Origin: Parvimonas micra
GTDB lineage: Bacteria; Bacillota; Clostridia; Tissierellales; Peptoniphilaceae
NCBI RefSeq assembly: GCF_021300775.1
Contig: NZ_JAJTJP010000001.1
Coordinates: forward strand, 558,001-622,000
Direction: 5' to 3'
DNA length: 64,000 nt
Shown here: positions 37,197 to 48,075 of the stretch, piece after piece
Position numbering within the stretch: position 1 is the stretch's first letter
Layout: every line of letters begins with the position of its first letter
The notes under the pieces: generated by a model
Seen by the model: the letters and a program-made list of their open reading frames with translations, nothing else
What the model was told of the DNA's origin: nothing
Databases searched by the model: none
Made by a program: the position numbers and the translations under genes

Positions 37197-37230
37197 TTAT
37201 TCTTACCATACATTTCAATCAGTAATTGCA

Positions 37231-37260
37231 AAAAAAACGATTAAGAATAAATCTTAATCG
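37231..37260 (-). terminator. Intrinsic terminator after the unknown 37752 gene
   Basis: Nine-base stem CGATTAAGA/TCTTAATCG, five-base loop, seven-residue T run on the minus strand. Confidence 0.85.
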
Positions 37261-37287
37261 TCAAAATCTTATATAAAAAATATTAGA

Positions 37288-37752
37288 TTACAATCCACGT
37301 TTGAAAAATTTACGGAATTCTGATACCTCTGCTCCGGTTTGTGTAATTGCAACTGAGTACTTCGCACCTTTTACAATTCCCGGTTCATATGTTATAGGTA
37401 CAAATTGATAATGTACATTTTCTTTATCAGCAACACAGTATCCTATAGCTGTTTTTATAGTTGCACCATTTTCTTTATTAAAGAATTCCGGTTCTCCATA
37501 TTCAGTTAATGTAGCATTAACATTAATTATAACAACTTCACCCTCTTTATATCCAACAATAAAATTGCTATGTTTTGTAATCTCTACGATAACTGCATTA
37601 GTATAATTTTCCATGTGACAATATATTAATTTATATTCATCACCATTTGGAACACAAGAGTTGAAAATTTCACGCATTCTTGCCTTGTTTTTTCTGTTAT
37701 CTTCATCACTTGCTCCAGTTAGAGCTTTTTTTACAACATCAAATAATCCCAT
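37288..37752 (-). CDS. Uncharacterised conserved-looking cytosolic protein
   Basis: I do not recognise the family. Start choice: ATG 37752 follows GGAG by six bases and yields MGLFDVVKKALTGASDEDN; an ATG at 37764 lies within the ribosome site. About 154 residues, no signal or membrane segment, no cysteine pair arrangement of note. The sequence alternates short beta-like segments (LIYCHMENYTNAVIVEITKHSNFIVGY), suggesting a compact beta-rich fold. Single gene with its own promoter and terminator, so it works alone. Function unknown. Confidence 0.8.
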   Translation of the reverse strand: MGLFDVVKKALTGASDEDNRKNKARMREIFNSCVPNGDEYKLIYCHMENYTNAVIVEITKHSNFIVGYKEGEVVIINVNATLTEYGEPEFFNKENGATIKTAIGYCVADKENVHYQFVPITYEPGIVKGAKYSVAITQTGAEVSEFRKFFKRGL

Positions 37753-37801
37753 TATTTTCTCCATCCTTTATTAATATTATTATTAAAAATTTTTCACTAA
37801 A

Positions 37802-37830
37802 ATTATATCATTTTATAAAACACATGTCTA
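37802..37830 (-). promoter_or_regulatory. Promoter of the unknown 37752 gene
   Basis: TAGACA (37825-37830) and TATAAT (37802-37807) on the minus strand, 17 bases apart, extended by TGA before the -10. Confidence 0.7.
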
Positions 37831-37841
37831 TATTAGCATAT

Positions 37842-37874
37842 AAAAAAGTAAGGAACAAATTATATGTTCCTTAC
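37842..37874 (-). terminator. Intrinsic terminator after pyrG
   Basis: Ten-base stem GTAAGGAACA/TGTTCCTTAC, seven-base loop, six-residue T run on the minus strand. Confidence 0.88.
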
Positions 37875-37890
37875 CTACTTCAAACTAAAA

Positions 37891-39504
<1,614 letters not shown>

Positions 39505-39506
39505 CT

Positions 39507-39558
39507 AAAAAAAATTGGTCTTTTTTTATCTCTAAATAGAGAAAAAAAAAACCAATTT
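39507..39558 (-). terminator. In-leader intrinsic terminator of pyrG (attenuator)
   Basis: The minus strand forms a stem of about 20 bases (AAATTGGT and CTCTA arms around U-rich and A-rich tracts, loop of four) followed by eight T residues and then AGGAGG. It lies downstream of the pyrG promoter and upstream of the start, so it must be bypassed for expression. An A-rich stretch just upstream (39559-39575) could pair with the U-rich 5' arm as an antiterminator. Confidence 0.7.
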
Positions 39559-39606
39559 ACAAATTTTTTATTTATTCACTTATGTTTTTGTTTCACTTAT
39601 ATTAAT

Positions 39607-39635
39607 ATGATAAAATATTTTTTTCATTATGTCAA
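39607..39635 (-). promoter_or_regulatory. Promoter of pyrG
   Basis: TTGACA (39630-39635) and TATCAT (39607-39612) on the minus strand, 17 bases apart. The predicted start near 39600 does not begin with the G-run used by Bacillus pyrG. The early leader holds a direct repeat, ATAAGTGAA, at 39575-39583 and 39592-39600. Confidence 0.8.
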
Positions 39636-39661
39636 GTAGTAAAACACTAATAATTCAAAAA

Positions 39662-40921
39662 TTAAATTCTAGATCTTAATTTTAATATTTTATATAGTCT
39701 TAATACTGAATAAATATAAGAAGCAAGTCTCATTGTTACATCATACTCTTGTTGAATTTTTAATATTTCATTATATGCAAATAACATTTTATACTCAACT
39801 TTATTTAAAACATCATCTTCTGTCATATCAATAGCTGAAATGTTTTGTACCCATTCAAAGTAAGATGCAATAACTCCTCCTGAATTAGCTAAAATATCTG
39901 GTATAACAATAATATTTCTATCTTTTAAAATAGAATCTGCATAATAATTAACAGGACCATTAGCTCCTTCAACTATTAATTTTGCTCTAATTTTATTTGC
40001 TTCTTCTTCTCCGATAGAATTTTCTAATGCACATGGTATAATAACATCAACATCTAATGAATAGAATTGATCAATTGAAATATGTTTTACATCTTTATAA
40101 TCATATAAAGTATTATTTTTTTCAAAATGTTCAATTAAATCAGCAATATCAAAACCATCTTCATTATAAATTGTATAAACACCTTTTTCTTTATCATATT
40201 CAGAAATTGATACTATATTTCCGCCCATTCTTTCTAAGTGTTTTGCTGTATTTGAACCTACATTACCAAAACCTTGAATAGCAATTTTTGATTCTCTAAT
40301 ATTAATACCTAGTTTTTTTAATGATTCTCTAGTAATTACTGCAACACCAACTCCTGTTGCTTCTTTTCTACCATAAGATCCACCAAATCCTAATGCTTTT
40401 CCCGTAAAAGTGGCTAATGTATTATTTCCTGTCAATTTTATATATTCATCTAACATCCATGCCATTATCTTTTCATTTGTATTTACATCTGGTGCTGGAA
40501 TATCATATCTATCTCCGATATATTTATAAAGTTCTTTAACATATCCTCTTGAAAGTCTTTCAAGCTCATTATCAGATAACTCATTTACATCTACTATAAT
40601 TCCACCTTTTCCGCCACCAAAAGGAAGATGAGTAGCTGAACATTTTAAACTCATCCAAGCAGATAATGCTTTTACTTCATCACCATTGACAGTTGGATGA
40701 AATCTAATGCCGCCTTTATAAGGACCCATTACATCACAATGTTGTGAACGAAAGCCTTTAAAAATTCTAAATTTTCCATTATCCATTTTAACTGGAATAT
40801 TTATTTCTATTGTTCTTTCAGGCTCTTTTAATAAATCATAAACACTCTCATCTAAATTTAAAATTTCACAAGATTTTTTTAAAATCTTTTGTACATTTTC
40901 TAACGGATTAAAACTATTCAT
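39662..40921 (-). CDS. gdhA: Glutamate dehydrogenase
   Basis: Interconverts glutamate and 2-oxoglutarate plus ammonium; a main route of amino-acid breakdown in anaerobic cocci. Visible: the catalytic region LPFGGGKGGIIVD with the substrate-binding Lys, PAPDVNTNEKIMAWM, and the nucleotide-binding IQGFGNVGSNTAKHL. Length 419 fits the hexameric NAD/NADP family. It starts nine bases after the ABC-F stop. Cofactor preference is not assignable by eye. Confidence 0.95.
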   Translation of the reverse strand: MNSFNPLENVQKILKKSCEILNLDESVYDLLKEPERTIEINIPVKMDNGKFRIFKGFRSQHCDVMGPYKGGIRFHPTVNGDEVKALSAWMSLKCSATHLPFGGGKGGIIVDVNELSDNELERLSRGYVKELYKYIGDRYDIPAPDVNTNEKIMAWMLDEYIKLTGNNTLATFTGKALGFGGSYGRKEATGVGVAVITRESLKKLGINIRESKIAIQGFGNVGSNTAKHLERMGGNIVSISEYDKEKGVYTIYNEDGFDIADLIEHFEKNNTLYDYKDVKHISIDQFYSLDVDVIIPCALENSIGEEEANKIRAKLIVEGANGPVNYYADSILKDRNIIVIPDILANSGGVIASYFEWVQNISAIDMTEDDVLNKVEYKMLFAYNEILKIQQEYDVTMRLASYIYSVLRLYKILKLRSRI

Positions 40922-40930
40922 ACACTTCTC

Positions 40931-42826
40931 CTACAAGTAATTTTCCCACTCTAAATATAAACTTTCCTTTTCTTTTATTAAGTTTGATAAATCTTCACTA
41001 ATCTTTAAAAATCTATCTTTATCATTAAAAACTTCTGGATCTTGAATATCTAAATTACATTTCTCAATTTTATCTTCAATTTCAAAAATCTGATTTTCAA
41101 TCTCTTTCAATTTTTGTTTCTTAGCTCTTTCTTGTTTTTCTAATTCTCTTTTTTTCTTTTTCTCTTTCTCAATTTCTGTTTTTGAAATAACTTTTTCTTC
41201 AACCTTATCTTTTTCATTTAATTTTTCTAAGAAGTAATCGTAATTTCCATAATATTCTGTTATTTTACCGTCTTCTAAATACCAAATCTTATTAACAACT
41301 TTATTTAAAAAATATCTATCATGAGAAATAGTTAGCACAATTCCAGAATAATCTACAACTGCATTTTCTAAAACCTCTTTACTTTCAATATCCAAATGGT
41401 TAGTCGGCTCATCAAGTAATAAGAAATTTGATTTTGATAACATAAGTTTTAAAAGTTCAAGTCTGGCTCTTTCTCCACCACTTAATTCTCCAACACTCTT
41501 AAATAAATCTTCATCAAAGAAATTAAACTTAGCTAAATGACTTCTAACTTCAAAATTATTCATTTTTGGATAAGCATCCCAAAACTCTTCCATTACAGAA
41601 TTTTGATTATTTAAAGTTTTTTGCTCTTGATCATAATATCCCAATGAAACTCTAGCACCTAAATCACAGCTTCCACTTAAAGGCGATAATTTATTACAAA
41701 TTATCTTGAATAATGTTGTTTTACCAACACCATTTTTTCCAACTAAACCAATCTTATCTCCCTTATAGACATTTAGATTTATAGAATTTAATAAGATTTT
41801 ATCACTAAAGCCCATTGTTAAATCAGAAATAGACAAAACATCTTTGCCTGATTCAACCTCAGGCACAAGTTTTAACTTCATTGAATTTTTATAAATTTCA
41901 GGATTTTCAACTAAGTCAATTTTCTCAAGCATTTTTCTTCTCGAACTAGCTTGTTTTATAAACCTATTATTTCCATAATTTTCAAATCTCTGAATTATTT
42001 CTTTCTGTCTGGAAATCTCTTTTTGTTGTTTTTCATAAAGATGTCTATTAATTTCAAATTCTTTTTCACGTCTAGTTACAAAATCATCATATCCACAATT
42101 ATAAGTTTTTAATTTTTTATTTTCAATTGAAAATATTCTATTACAAACAGAATTTAAAAAATATCTATCGTGTGAAATTATAATACAACTTCCTTTATAA
42201 TCTCTTAAAAAAGCTTCTAAAAACTGAATTGAATCTATGTCTAGGTGATTTGTTGGTTCATCTAGTAAAATTAAATTTGACGGCTCAAGTAAGATTTTTG
42301 CTAAATGTAATCTACTCTTTTGTCCACCACTTAAATTATTAACCGATTTTGAAAAATCATCTTCTGAAAAACCAAGTCCAAATAAAACTCCTCTAACTTT
42401 TGAATTATATGAATATCCACTATTTTCTTCAAAATAATGCCTCTTATTCTCATAAATATCAAAAAGTTTATGAATTTCTTCTTCACTTAAATTTTTATTC
42501 CCCATTTCAATTTCTAATTCTCTAAGTTCTTTTTCTAGTAAAATAATTTCTTCAAAAACATCTAGACATTCATCATAAACTGTTTTTTCACTAGTATAAG
42601 ATATATTTTGTCTTAAAATTGATAATTTTACATTTTTTGCAAAATTTATTTCTCCACTATCAGAAGATAATTCATTTGTTAGGAGATTAAATAGAGTAGT
42701 CTTTCCACTTCCGTTATCTCCAACAACTCCTACCTTATCTCTATCAGAAATTGAAAAAGTTAAATTTTCTAATATATTTTCATTCAAAAACGACTTTGTT
42801 AAGCCATTTACACTCAAAATTATCAT
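40931..42826 (-). CDS. ABC-F family ribosome-associated ATPase
   Basis: Soluble protein with two ATPase domains and no membrane domain. First Walker A GDNGSGKTT, second GKNGVGKTT; signatures LSGGQKSR and LSGGERAR, each followed by LLDEPTNHLD. A P-site-tRNA-interaction-type linker rich in charged helices separates them (about 240-310), and a coiled-coil tail follows residue 540. The Uup/YdiF-like tail suggests a housekeeping translation factor; antibiotic-resistance ABC-F is less likely but not excluded. 631 residues. Confidence 0.9.
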   Translation of the reverse strand: MIILSVNGLTKSFLNENILENLTFSISDRDKVGVVGDNGSGKTTLFNLLTNELSSDSGEINFAKNVKLSILRQNISYTSEKTVYDECLDVFEEIILLEKELRELEIEMGNKNLSEEEIHKLFDIYENKRHYFEENSGYSYNSKVRGVLFGLGFSEDDFSKSVNNLSGGQKSRLHLAKILLEPSNLILLDEPTNHLDIDSIQFLEAFLRDYKGSCIIISHDRYFLNSVCNRIFSIENKKLKTYNCGYDDFVTRREKEFEINRHLYEKQQKEISRQKEIIQRFENYGNNRFIKQASSRRKMLEKIDLVENPEIYKNSMKLKLVPEVESGKDVLSISDLTMGFSDKILLNSINLNVYKGDKIGLVGKNGVGKTTLFKIICNKLSPLSGSCDLGARVSLGYYDQEQKTLNNQNSVMEEFWDAYPKMNNFEVRSHLAKFNFFDEDLFKSVGELSGGERARLELLKLMLSKSNFLLLDEPTNHLDIESKEVLENAVVDYSGIVLTISHDRYFLNKVVNKIWYLEDGKITEYYGNYDYFLEKLNEKDKVEEKVISKTEIEKEKKKKRELEKQERAKKQKLKEIENQIFEIEDKIEKCNLDIQDPEVFNDKDRFLKISEDLSNLIKEKESLYLEWENYL

Positions 42827-42837
42827 AATACACCCTT

Positions 42838-44025
42838 TTAGAAAATAAACTTGGATTCGAAAGTACTAACTTTTCCAACAGCAAGTAATACACTAAAATA
42901 TATATATGCTGTTTGATGCCAAAGTATTGTAACATCTAACATACCATGTAAAATAACAACAACAGTTAAGGCAATAATAAGTCTAAATAAATTTCTTTTC
43001 CTAATATCGTAAACTTGCTTACATAATCCAATAAAAAGTGGTGCTATTACAAGATTTCCAATAATACCAAAATTTATTAATACATCAAGTAAAATGTTAT
43101 GTGCATGATTTGCAGGATGTGTTACCCATGAAGCATTTTGATATGCCATTGGTCCACTTCCAAATAAGTAAGTTTGTTTAAATAATTCAATTGCATTTTT
43201 CCAAATCTCTTTTCTAGTTCCTAAAGAATTTCCAATAAATTCATATCTAGGAAAAATTTTATTTGAAAAGAACATCAAAACTACAATTACTATTGTAAAT
43301 GCACCCAGAAATGCAAATACTTTTTTGCTATTTTTCGTCAAAGAAAGTACCAATGTAGCGATTAAAATGGTTGGTAGTGCTGTTCTGTTTTCTGTTAAAA
43401 ACAGTACAATAAACGCAAGTGTACTTACACACAAAAAGTACAATCTACTCTTTTTATTTTTATTAGATAAAAAGTAATACATTGCAATTATTATTATAAA
43501 TTCACAGATTGTTGCATAATAATTTGTATTAAAAAACGATGAAATAGGTCTATGCAATGACATATACTCAATAAATTCATAAAATTTTAAATTCATACTG
43601 AATTTTTTATATAACACTGTAAGTATAGTTAAAATAAAACAAAAAATTGAAACAATCATATATAAATTTATTATCTTTGAAAATAACTTCCTATTTATGA
43701 TTGTTCTATAGTACATAAAAAATACAAAAAATTCAAAAATAATAATTGAAACTCCTATACCATATAAATTTTGCTTTATTACTGATACACTAAATATAAG
43801 AGCCGTAAATGCTAAAATATTTTTAACAAAAGGAGTTTCTTTAAATACTGGAATAATTTTTCCACTAACTAATAAATAAAAAAATAGAGCATTAAAAGAA
43901 AATACTAAAAAATAAAAAGGTAAAAACACCGTAAATGATACTACTAAAATTAATAGTTCATCAATATTAAGCTCATATTTTTTCAATATACCATTAATAT
44001 ATTTCATATATCTAAAGCCTTTCAT
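42838..44025 (-). CDS. O-antigen ligase/polymerase-like membrane protein
   Basis: Polytopic protein of 395 residues (or 389 if translation starts at the second ATG) with about 11 hydrophobic segments. The Wzy_C-type region is visible: NRTALPTILIATLVLS, RKEIWKNAIELFKQTYLFGSGP, and NHAHNILLDVLINFG with the conserved histidines. Members of this family link or polymerise surface glycans. No glycosyltransferase cluster is nearby, so the acceptor is unknown. The ATG at 44025 has only a weak ribosome site; a -10 TATAAT is present at 44126-44131. Confidence 0.8.
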   Translation of the reverse strand: MKGFRYMKYINGILKKYELNIDELLILVVSFTVFLPFYFLVFSFNALFFYLLVSGKIIPVFKETPFVKNILAFTALIFSVSVIKQNLYGIGVSIIIFEFFVFFMYYRTIINRKLFSKIINLYMIVSIFCFILTILTVLYKKFSMNLKFYEFIEYMSLHRPISSFFNTNYYATICEFIIIIAMYYFLSNKNKKSRLYFLCVSTLAFIVLFLTENRTALPTILIATLVLSLTKNSKKVFAFLGAFTIVIVVLMFFSNKIFPRYEFIGNSLGTRKEIWKNAIELFKQTYLFGSGPMAYQNASWVTHPANHAHNILLDVLINFGIIGNLVIAPLFIGLCKQVYDIRKRNLFRLIIALTVVVILHGMLDVTILWHQTAYIYFSVLLAVGKVSTFESKFIF

Positions 44026-44142
44026 AAGCCATTCTATTCTAATTAGAAAATTGTAAAATCATTTAAAATATTTTTATAAAAAACAATCTAAAAAAATATA
44101 CAATTTTTAAATAAAACTTATCCCAATTATAGCATAAAACAT

Positions 44143-44174
44143 AAAAAAATAAAACTCTTAAAAAAGAGTTTTAT
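44143..44174 (-). terminator. Intrinsic terminator downstream of rex
   Basis: Eleven-base stem ATAAAACTCTT/AAGAGTTTTAT, four-base loop, seven-residue T run on the minus strand. It stands about 60 bases past the rex stop, before the O-antigen-ligase-like gene's promoter. Confidence 0.85.
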
Positions 44175-44234
44175 CAAATAATTCCATAATATAAAGCTTC
44201 ATAAATATTAATATAATTTGTCCCTATTATATTT

Positions 44235-44882
44235 TTATCTTACACCAGGATAATCTTTTAAACTATTCATATAGTACGTAAGTGTTAATAAACTTCCATC
44301 CAAATGTACATTTTCAAGAACAACACTTCTAGGTAATTTTAAATCAATTGGTGCAAAGTTCCAAATTCCCTTTATTCCACAAGCAACTAATTTGTCAGTG
44401 ATTTCTTGAGCAGGTCTAGCAGGAATAGCTAAAATTGCGATATCAACTTTTTCTCTTGTAACAACTTCTTCTAATTCAGAAATATCTTTTACAACTACTT
44501 CATTTTGTTTACTTCCAACAATATCAGGTGAATTATCAAAAATTCCAACTACTTTGAAACCTTTTTTTCTAAATCCACTATAATTTAATAATGCACTTCC
44601 TATATTGCCAAACCCAATAATAACTACATTATAAGGTTTATCAACACCCATGATCTTTTCAAGTTCAATTTTAAGTTCTTCAACATTGTAACCATAACCT
44701 TGTTGGCCAAAAGCTCCAAAATGATTTAAATCTTGTCTAATTTGTGAAGCAGTCAAACCTGTAATTTTACTAAGTTCTTGAGAAGATACTCTTATTATTC
44801 CCTTATCTCCAATTAGTTCAAGGTATCTATAGTATTTAGGTAAACGTTTTATAACCGCAACAGAAATTTTCTCGTCTAACAT
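44235..44882 (-). CDS. rex: Redox-sensing transcriptional repressor Rex
   Basis: Winged-helix repressor that senses NADH/NAD ratio and controls fermentation and respiration genes. 215 residues: an N-terminal DNA-binding domain (VSSQELSKITGLTASQIRQDLNHFG) and a C-terminal Rossmann fold, VVIIGFGNIGSALLN. It is transcribed divergently from the Crp/Fnr gene. No Rex operator matching TTGTTAA-type arms was recognised nearby. Confidence 0.95.
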   Translation of the reverse strand: MLDEKISVAVIKRLPKYYRYLELIGDKGIIRVSSQELSKITGLTASQIRQDLNHFGAFGQQGYGYNVEELKIELEKIMGVDKPYNVVIIGFGNIGSALLNYSGFRKKGFKVVGIFDNSPDIVGSKQNEVVVKDISELEEVVTREKVDIAILAIPARPAQEITDKLVACGIKGIWNFAPIDLKLPRSVVLENVHLDGSLLTLTYYMNSLKDYPGVR

Positions 44883-44958
44883 AATAACCTCCTACCACAT
44901 TTGCTTTTCAATCAAATTTTAATTAACTAAAATTTTAAAACAGAATATCGTTTTAAGT

Positions 44959-44987
44959 ATTATAACACCTATTCAAAATTATTGCAA
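44959..44987 (-). promoter_or_regulatory. Promoter of rex
   Basis: TTGCAA (44982-44987) and TATAAT (44959-44964) on the minus strand, 17 bases apart, with extended TGT. About 75 bases of leader precede the start codon. Confidence 0.7.
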
Positions 44988-45148
44988 TATTTTTTTACAA
45001 TGTTTTTTACAATGTATAACTAATTTCTTCAAACTTTGTCACTTTTTTAATACTATAATAAATATTTTTAAATTTTTTTTATACAAAATACCTTGAAAAA
45101 TGTAAGAAAAAGTTCTAAAATATAATTAATAAATTTTAGGAGGCCGAC

Positions 45149-45790
45149 TTGAATAATTTTGAAATAATTAAAGCGTGTCCGATATTTAAGGACTTCACAA
45201 TAGATGAAATTATTGAAGTTTTTTCAGTAATATCCTATTATGAAAAAGAATATAAAAAAAATGATATTATTATAGCTGAAAATACAAAAATAGAATATTT
45301 TGGAATTATAACTGATGGTAGAATTACAGTATCAAACTTTGATTACTTTGGAAATAGAAATATATTAAATGTTTTTGAAAAAGGAGATTCATTTGCAGAA
45401 GCATTAGTTTCTTTGGAAATTCAAATACCACATGAAATTGTCTCACTTTCAAATTCATCAATAATTTGGATTGAATATAAAAGTCTTTCAAAATCTCAAT
45501 ATTACCAAAAAATTCTAAATAGTTTTTTGACTATAATTTCTACAAAAAATTTGATTTTAAATAAAAAATTGCATATTTTATCAAAGAGAACAACAAGAGA
45601 AAAAATACTAGAATATCTTTCTAATCAAAAAAAGCTACTATCATTAGACAGTAACTTTGAAATAAATCTAAATAGAAATGAAATGGCTGATTACCTTGCA
45701 CTTGATAGAAGTAATCTCTCAAGAGAGCTTGGAAAATTAAAAAAAGAAGGCATAATAGACTTTGAAAAAAATAAATTTAAACTACTATAA
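45149..45790 (+). CDS. Crp/Fnr family transcriptional regulator
   Basis: 213 residues with an N-terminal cyclic-nucleotide-binding-type beta barrel (about 1-120) and a C-terminal winged helix (NRNEMADYLALDRSNLSRELGKLKKEGII). Translation starts at a TTG five bases after AGGAGG. Only one cysteine occurs (position 10), so it is not a 4Fe-4S Fnr; the effector is unknown. It is divergent from rex, with a direct repeat TTTTTTACAATG near 44993-45016 in the space between. It could control anaerobic or nitrosative-stress genes. Confidence 0.85.
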   Translation: MNNFEIIKACPIFKDFTIDEIIEVFSVISYYEKEYKKNDIIIAENTKIEYFGIITDGRITVSNFDYFGNRNILNVFEKGDSFAEALVSLEIQIPHEIVSLSNSSIIWIEYKSLSKSQYYQKILNSFLTIISTKNLILNKKLHILSKRTTREKILEYLSNQKKLLSLDSNFEINLNRNEMADYLALDRSNLSRELGKLKKEGIIDFEKNKFKLL

Positions 45791-45814
45791 AAGACCTGTG
45801 TATACAGGTCTTTT
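45789..45814. terminator. Bidirectional terminator between Crp/Fnr and acyltransferase genes
   Basis: Eleven-base stem AAAAGACCTGT/ACAGGTCTTTT with a four-base loop, ending in T residues on both strands, between converging genes. Confidence 0.88.
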
Positions 45815-45820
45815 AATTCT

Positions 45821-46801
45821 TTAATTAAAACAATATTTTTTTATTTGTTTAATAGGAACACTAAATATCAAACCTTGAGATAAAATAACACTAATTAAAA
45901 CACCTATTAAAAGAAATAATATTTTTCCATATACTCCTATATAAAATAATCTTGAAACAACAAATATTTCTTCTAATAACATATAAAATTTCCAATGCCA
46001 AAAATAAACATATATTGAATTTTCCCCCATCTTACTTATAAATTTAATTTTTTTACTAGGAATTAATATTATAAAAGCAAAAAGTAATAGCAAAGAAATT
46101 ATGTATGAACATAATCTAGCTAATGCTCCATATTTTAATATAGGCTCATAAAAAGCATTTCTACCTGTAAATAAATATCTTAATATATAGAACTTATCAA
46201 TTTTATAAAAACATAAAAATCCCCAGATTAAAAATATTAGTAAAGAAAATATATATATAATTTTATTTTTACTTTTTATTTTAACTATATCTTCACTTTT
46301 CATCATTGTGCCTAATAAATAAAAAGGGAAAAATACAATAGATCTAGATAGATATAAGAAATCTCCTATTGATTTATCATAACCAACAAAACAAGACAAA
46401 ATTATTGAAGCTACTAATATATATTGCTTATTTTCATTTCTTAGCAAATATGTTATAACTGTATAAATTGCTAATACAAACATAAACCAAGATACCCCAC
46501 CATCTGATAAAAGAGAAAAAGTGACATTAATATTTCCACTTAATCTATCTATAACCAAACTAATTATTTTATATAAGAAACCAATGCTACTATAAAAAAT
46601 ACATTTTTTCAAAATATTTTTTTCATTATGGAATAGTCCAGATATAAATATAAATGCAGGCATATGAAATGAATATATAAATAAAAATATACTTTTGTAA
46701 GCATTTGAATTAATTGTGAATTCATCAGCAAGATGACCGATTACTACCAGTGTAATTAATATAAATTTTATATTATCCCATAGTACTATACGCTCTTTCA
46801 T
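45821..46801 (-). CDS. Acyltransferase family 3 membrane protein
   Basis: About 326 residues with ten hydrophobic segments, of the OafA/WecH-like acyltransferase_3 group. The start motif (MKERIVLWDNIKFILITLVVIGHLAD) includes the typical R-x10-H pattern near residues 4 and 23, though the first Arg is shifted. Start at ATG 46801 with GGGAGG seven bases upstream. Such enzymes O-acetylate surface sugars or similar groups; the acceptor is unknown. It follows dpaL. Confidence 0.8.
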   Translation of the reverse strand: MKERIVLWDNIKFILITLVVIGHLADEFTINSNAYKSIFLFIYSFHMPAFIFISGLFHNEKNILKKCIFYSSIGFLYKIISLVIDRLSGNINVTFSLLSDGGVSWFMFVLAIYTVITYLLRNENKQYILVASIILSCFVGYDKSIGDFLYLSRSIVFFPFYLLGTMMKSEDIVKIKSKNKIIYIFSLLIFLIWGFLCFYKIDKFYILRYLFTGRNAFYEPILKYGALARLCSYIISLLLLFAFIILIPSKKIKFISKMGENSIYVYFWHWKFYMLLEEIFVVSRLFYIGVYGKILFLLIGVLISVILSQGLIFSVPIKQIKKYCFN

Positions 46802-46825
46802 AATTCCTCCCAAAAAACAAACAAT

Positions 46826-48028
46826 TTAATTGTTCCAATCTCCATTAATAATTTTTCTATAATTTTCCGGATCAGTATCTCCTTCTGTATTAATCAAAAG
46901 AATAACAGAATTTTCATCTATTTTCATTTTTTTCTTCATCTCTTCTTCTGTCAAAACTCCTAGTAATGCACCCATTGTTGAAGCTCCTGATTCTCCTGAA
47001 ACAATTTTTAAATCTTTTCCTCCACTAAAAGCATAGGCTCTAATTCCATCAACAGCCATATCATCAGAACCTGAAATATAAAAGTCAGTATAATTCCAAA
47101 TAATTGGCCAGATAAGACTACAAGTTGTACCACAATTTAATCCTGCCATAATAGTCGTTGGGGCTCCGCCTACAGAATAAGATTTTCCATCACCTATCTC
47201 AGCTGAACGATAAATACAATCGGCAACATTTGACTCCACAATAGTAAATATAGGTTTATTATTCTTATAATGTTCTACAAAATATGCAATCATTCCTCCA
47301 GCCATTGAGCCAACTCCTGCCTGTAAAAAAATATGTGTAGGAATTACATTTAAATTTTCTAATTCTTCGGTAATTTCATAAGCCATTGTAAGATACCCTT
47401 GAATAATCCATGTTGGAATTTTCTCATATCCATCCCAAGAAGTATCTTGAATTAATATCCAACCATATTTTTTACTCATTTCTAAAGCATATTTAACAGT
47501 ATCATCATAACTTAAATCTGTAATCTCTACTTTTGCAGGACCAACTTTACGAATTGCTTCTGCTCGAACTTCTGCTGTTCCATAAGGCATATAGACATGA
47601 GCTTTACATCCAAATAATCCTGATGCCCAAGATACCCCTCTACCATGATTGCCGTCAGTACATGTTACAAACTCAATATCTTCCAGTCTTTTTCTATATT
47701 TATCAGATAACAAATCATTTAAACTTGTAGTATCCGGATTAAGATTTAATTCATCACATAAAATTCTAAACATCGCATAGCTTCCACCAAGTCCTTTAAA
47801 TGAATTTAGTAAAAAACGCTTTGACTCATCTTTTACATAAATGGCACCAACATTCAACTTTGAAGCCAAATTAGGAAGACAAATAAGTGGAGTTTTCTTG
47901 TATTCCTCAATCTGTTTATGAAATTTCAATACAGCATTCGCCTGTTCATCATCATATAATTTTATATTCAATTCTTTTTTTGTATTTGAACTCTCAAGAA
48001 CTTTTATCTTTTTAAATTTACTATTCAT
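46826..48028 (-). CDS. dpaL: Diaminopropionate ammonia-lyase
   Basis: PLP enzyme that splits 2,3-diaminopropionate (and slowly serine) to pyruvate and ammonium. 400 residues from ATG 48028 after GGAG; a longer frame lacks a ribosome site. Visible: PLP-lysine region LNSFKGLGGSYAMF, phosphate-binding GNHGRGVSWAS, and a C-terminal SGESGASTMGALLG. Together with glutamate dehydrogenase it points to amino-acid fermentation. It follows an unknown 494-residue gene with five bases between them. Confidence 0.92.
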   Translation of the reverse strand: MNSKFKKIKVLESSNTKKELNIKLYDDEQANAVLKFHKQIEEYKKTPLICLPNLASKLNVGAIYVKDESKRFLLNSFKGLGGSYAMFRILCDELNLNPDTTSLNDLLSDKYRKRLEDIEFVTCTDGNHGRGVSWASGLFGCKAHVYMPYGTAEVRAEAIRKVGPAKVEITDLSYDDTVKYALEMSKKYGWILIQDTSWDGYEKIPTWIIQGYLTMAYEITEELENLNVIPTHIFLQAGVGSMAGGMIAYFVEHYKNNKPIFTIVESNVADCIYRSAEIGDGKSYSVGGAPTTIMAGLNCGTTCSLIWPIIWNYTDFYISGSDDMAVDGIRAYAFSGGKDLKIVSGESGASTMGALLGVLTEEEMKKKMKIDENSVILLINTEGDTDPENYRKIINGDWNN

Positions 48029-48075
48029 TTTAAAATCTCCTTTCAAATTGACCATAAAATTATAAAACATAAAAT

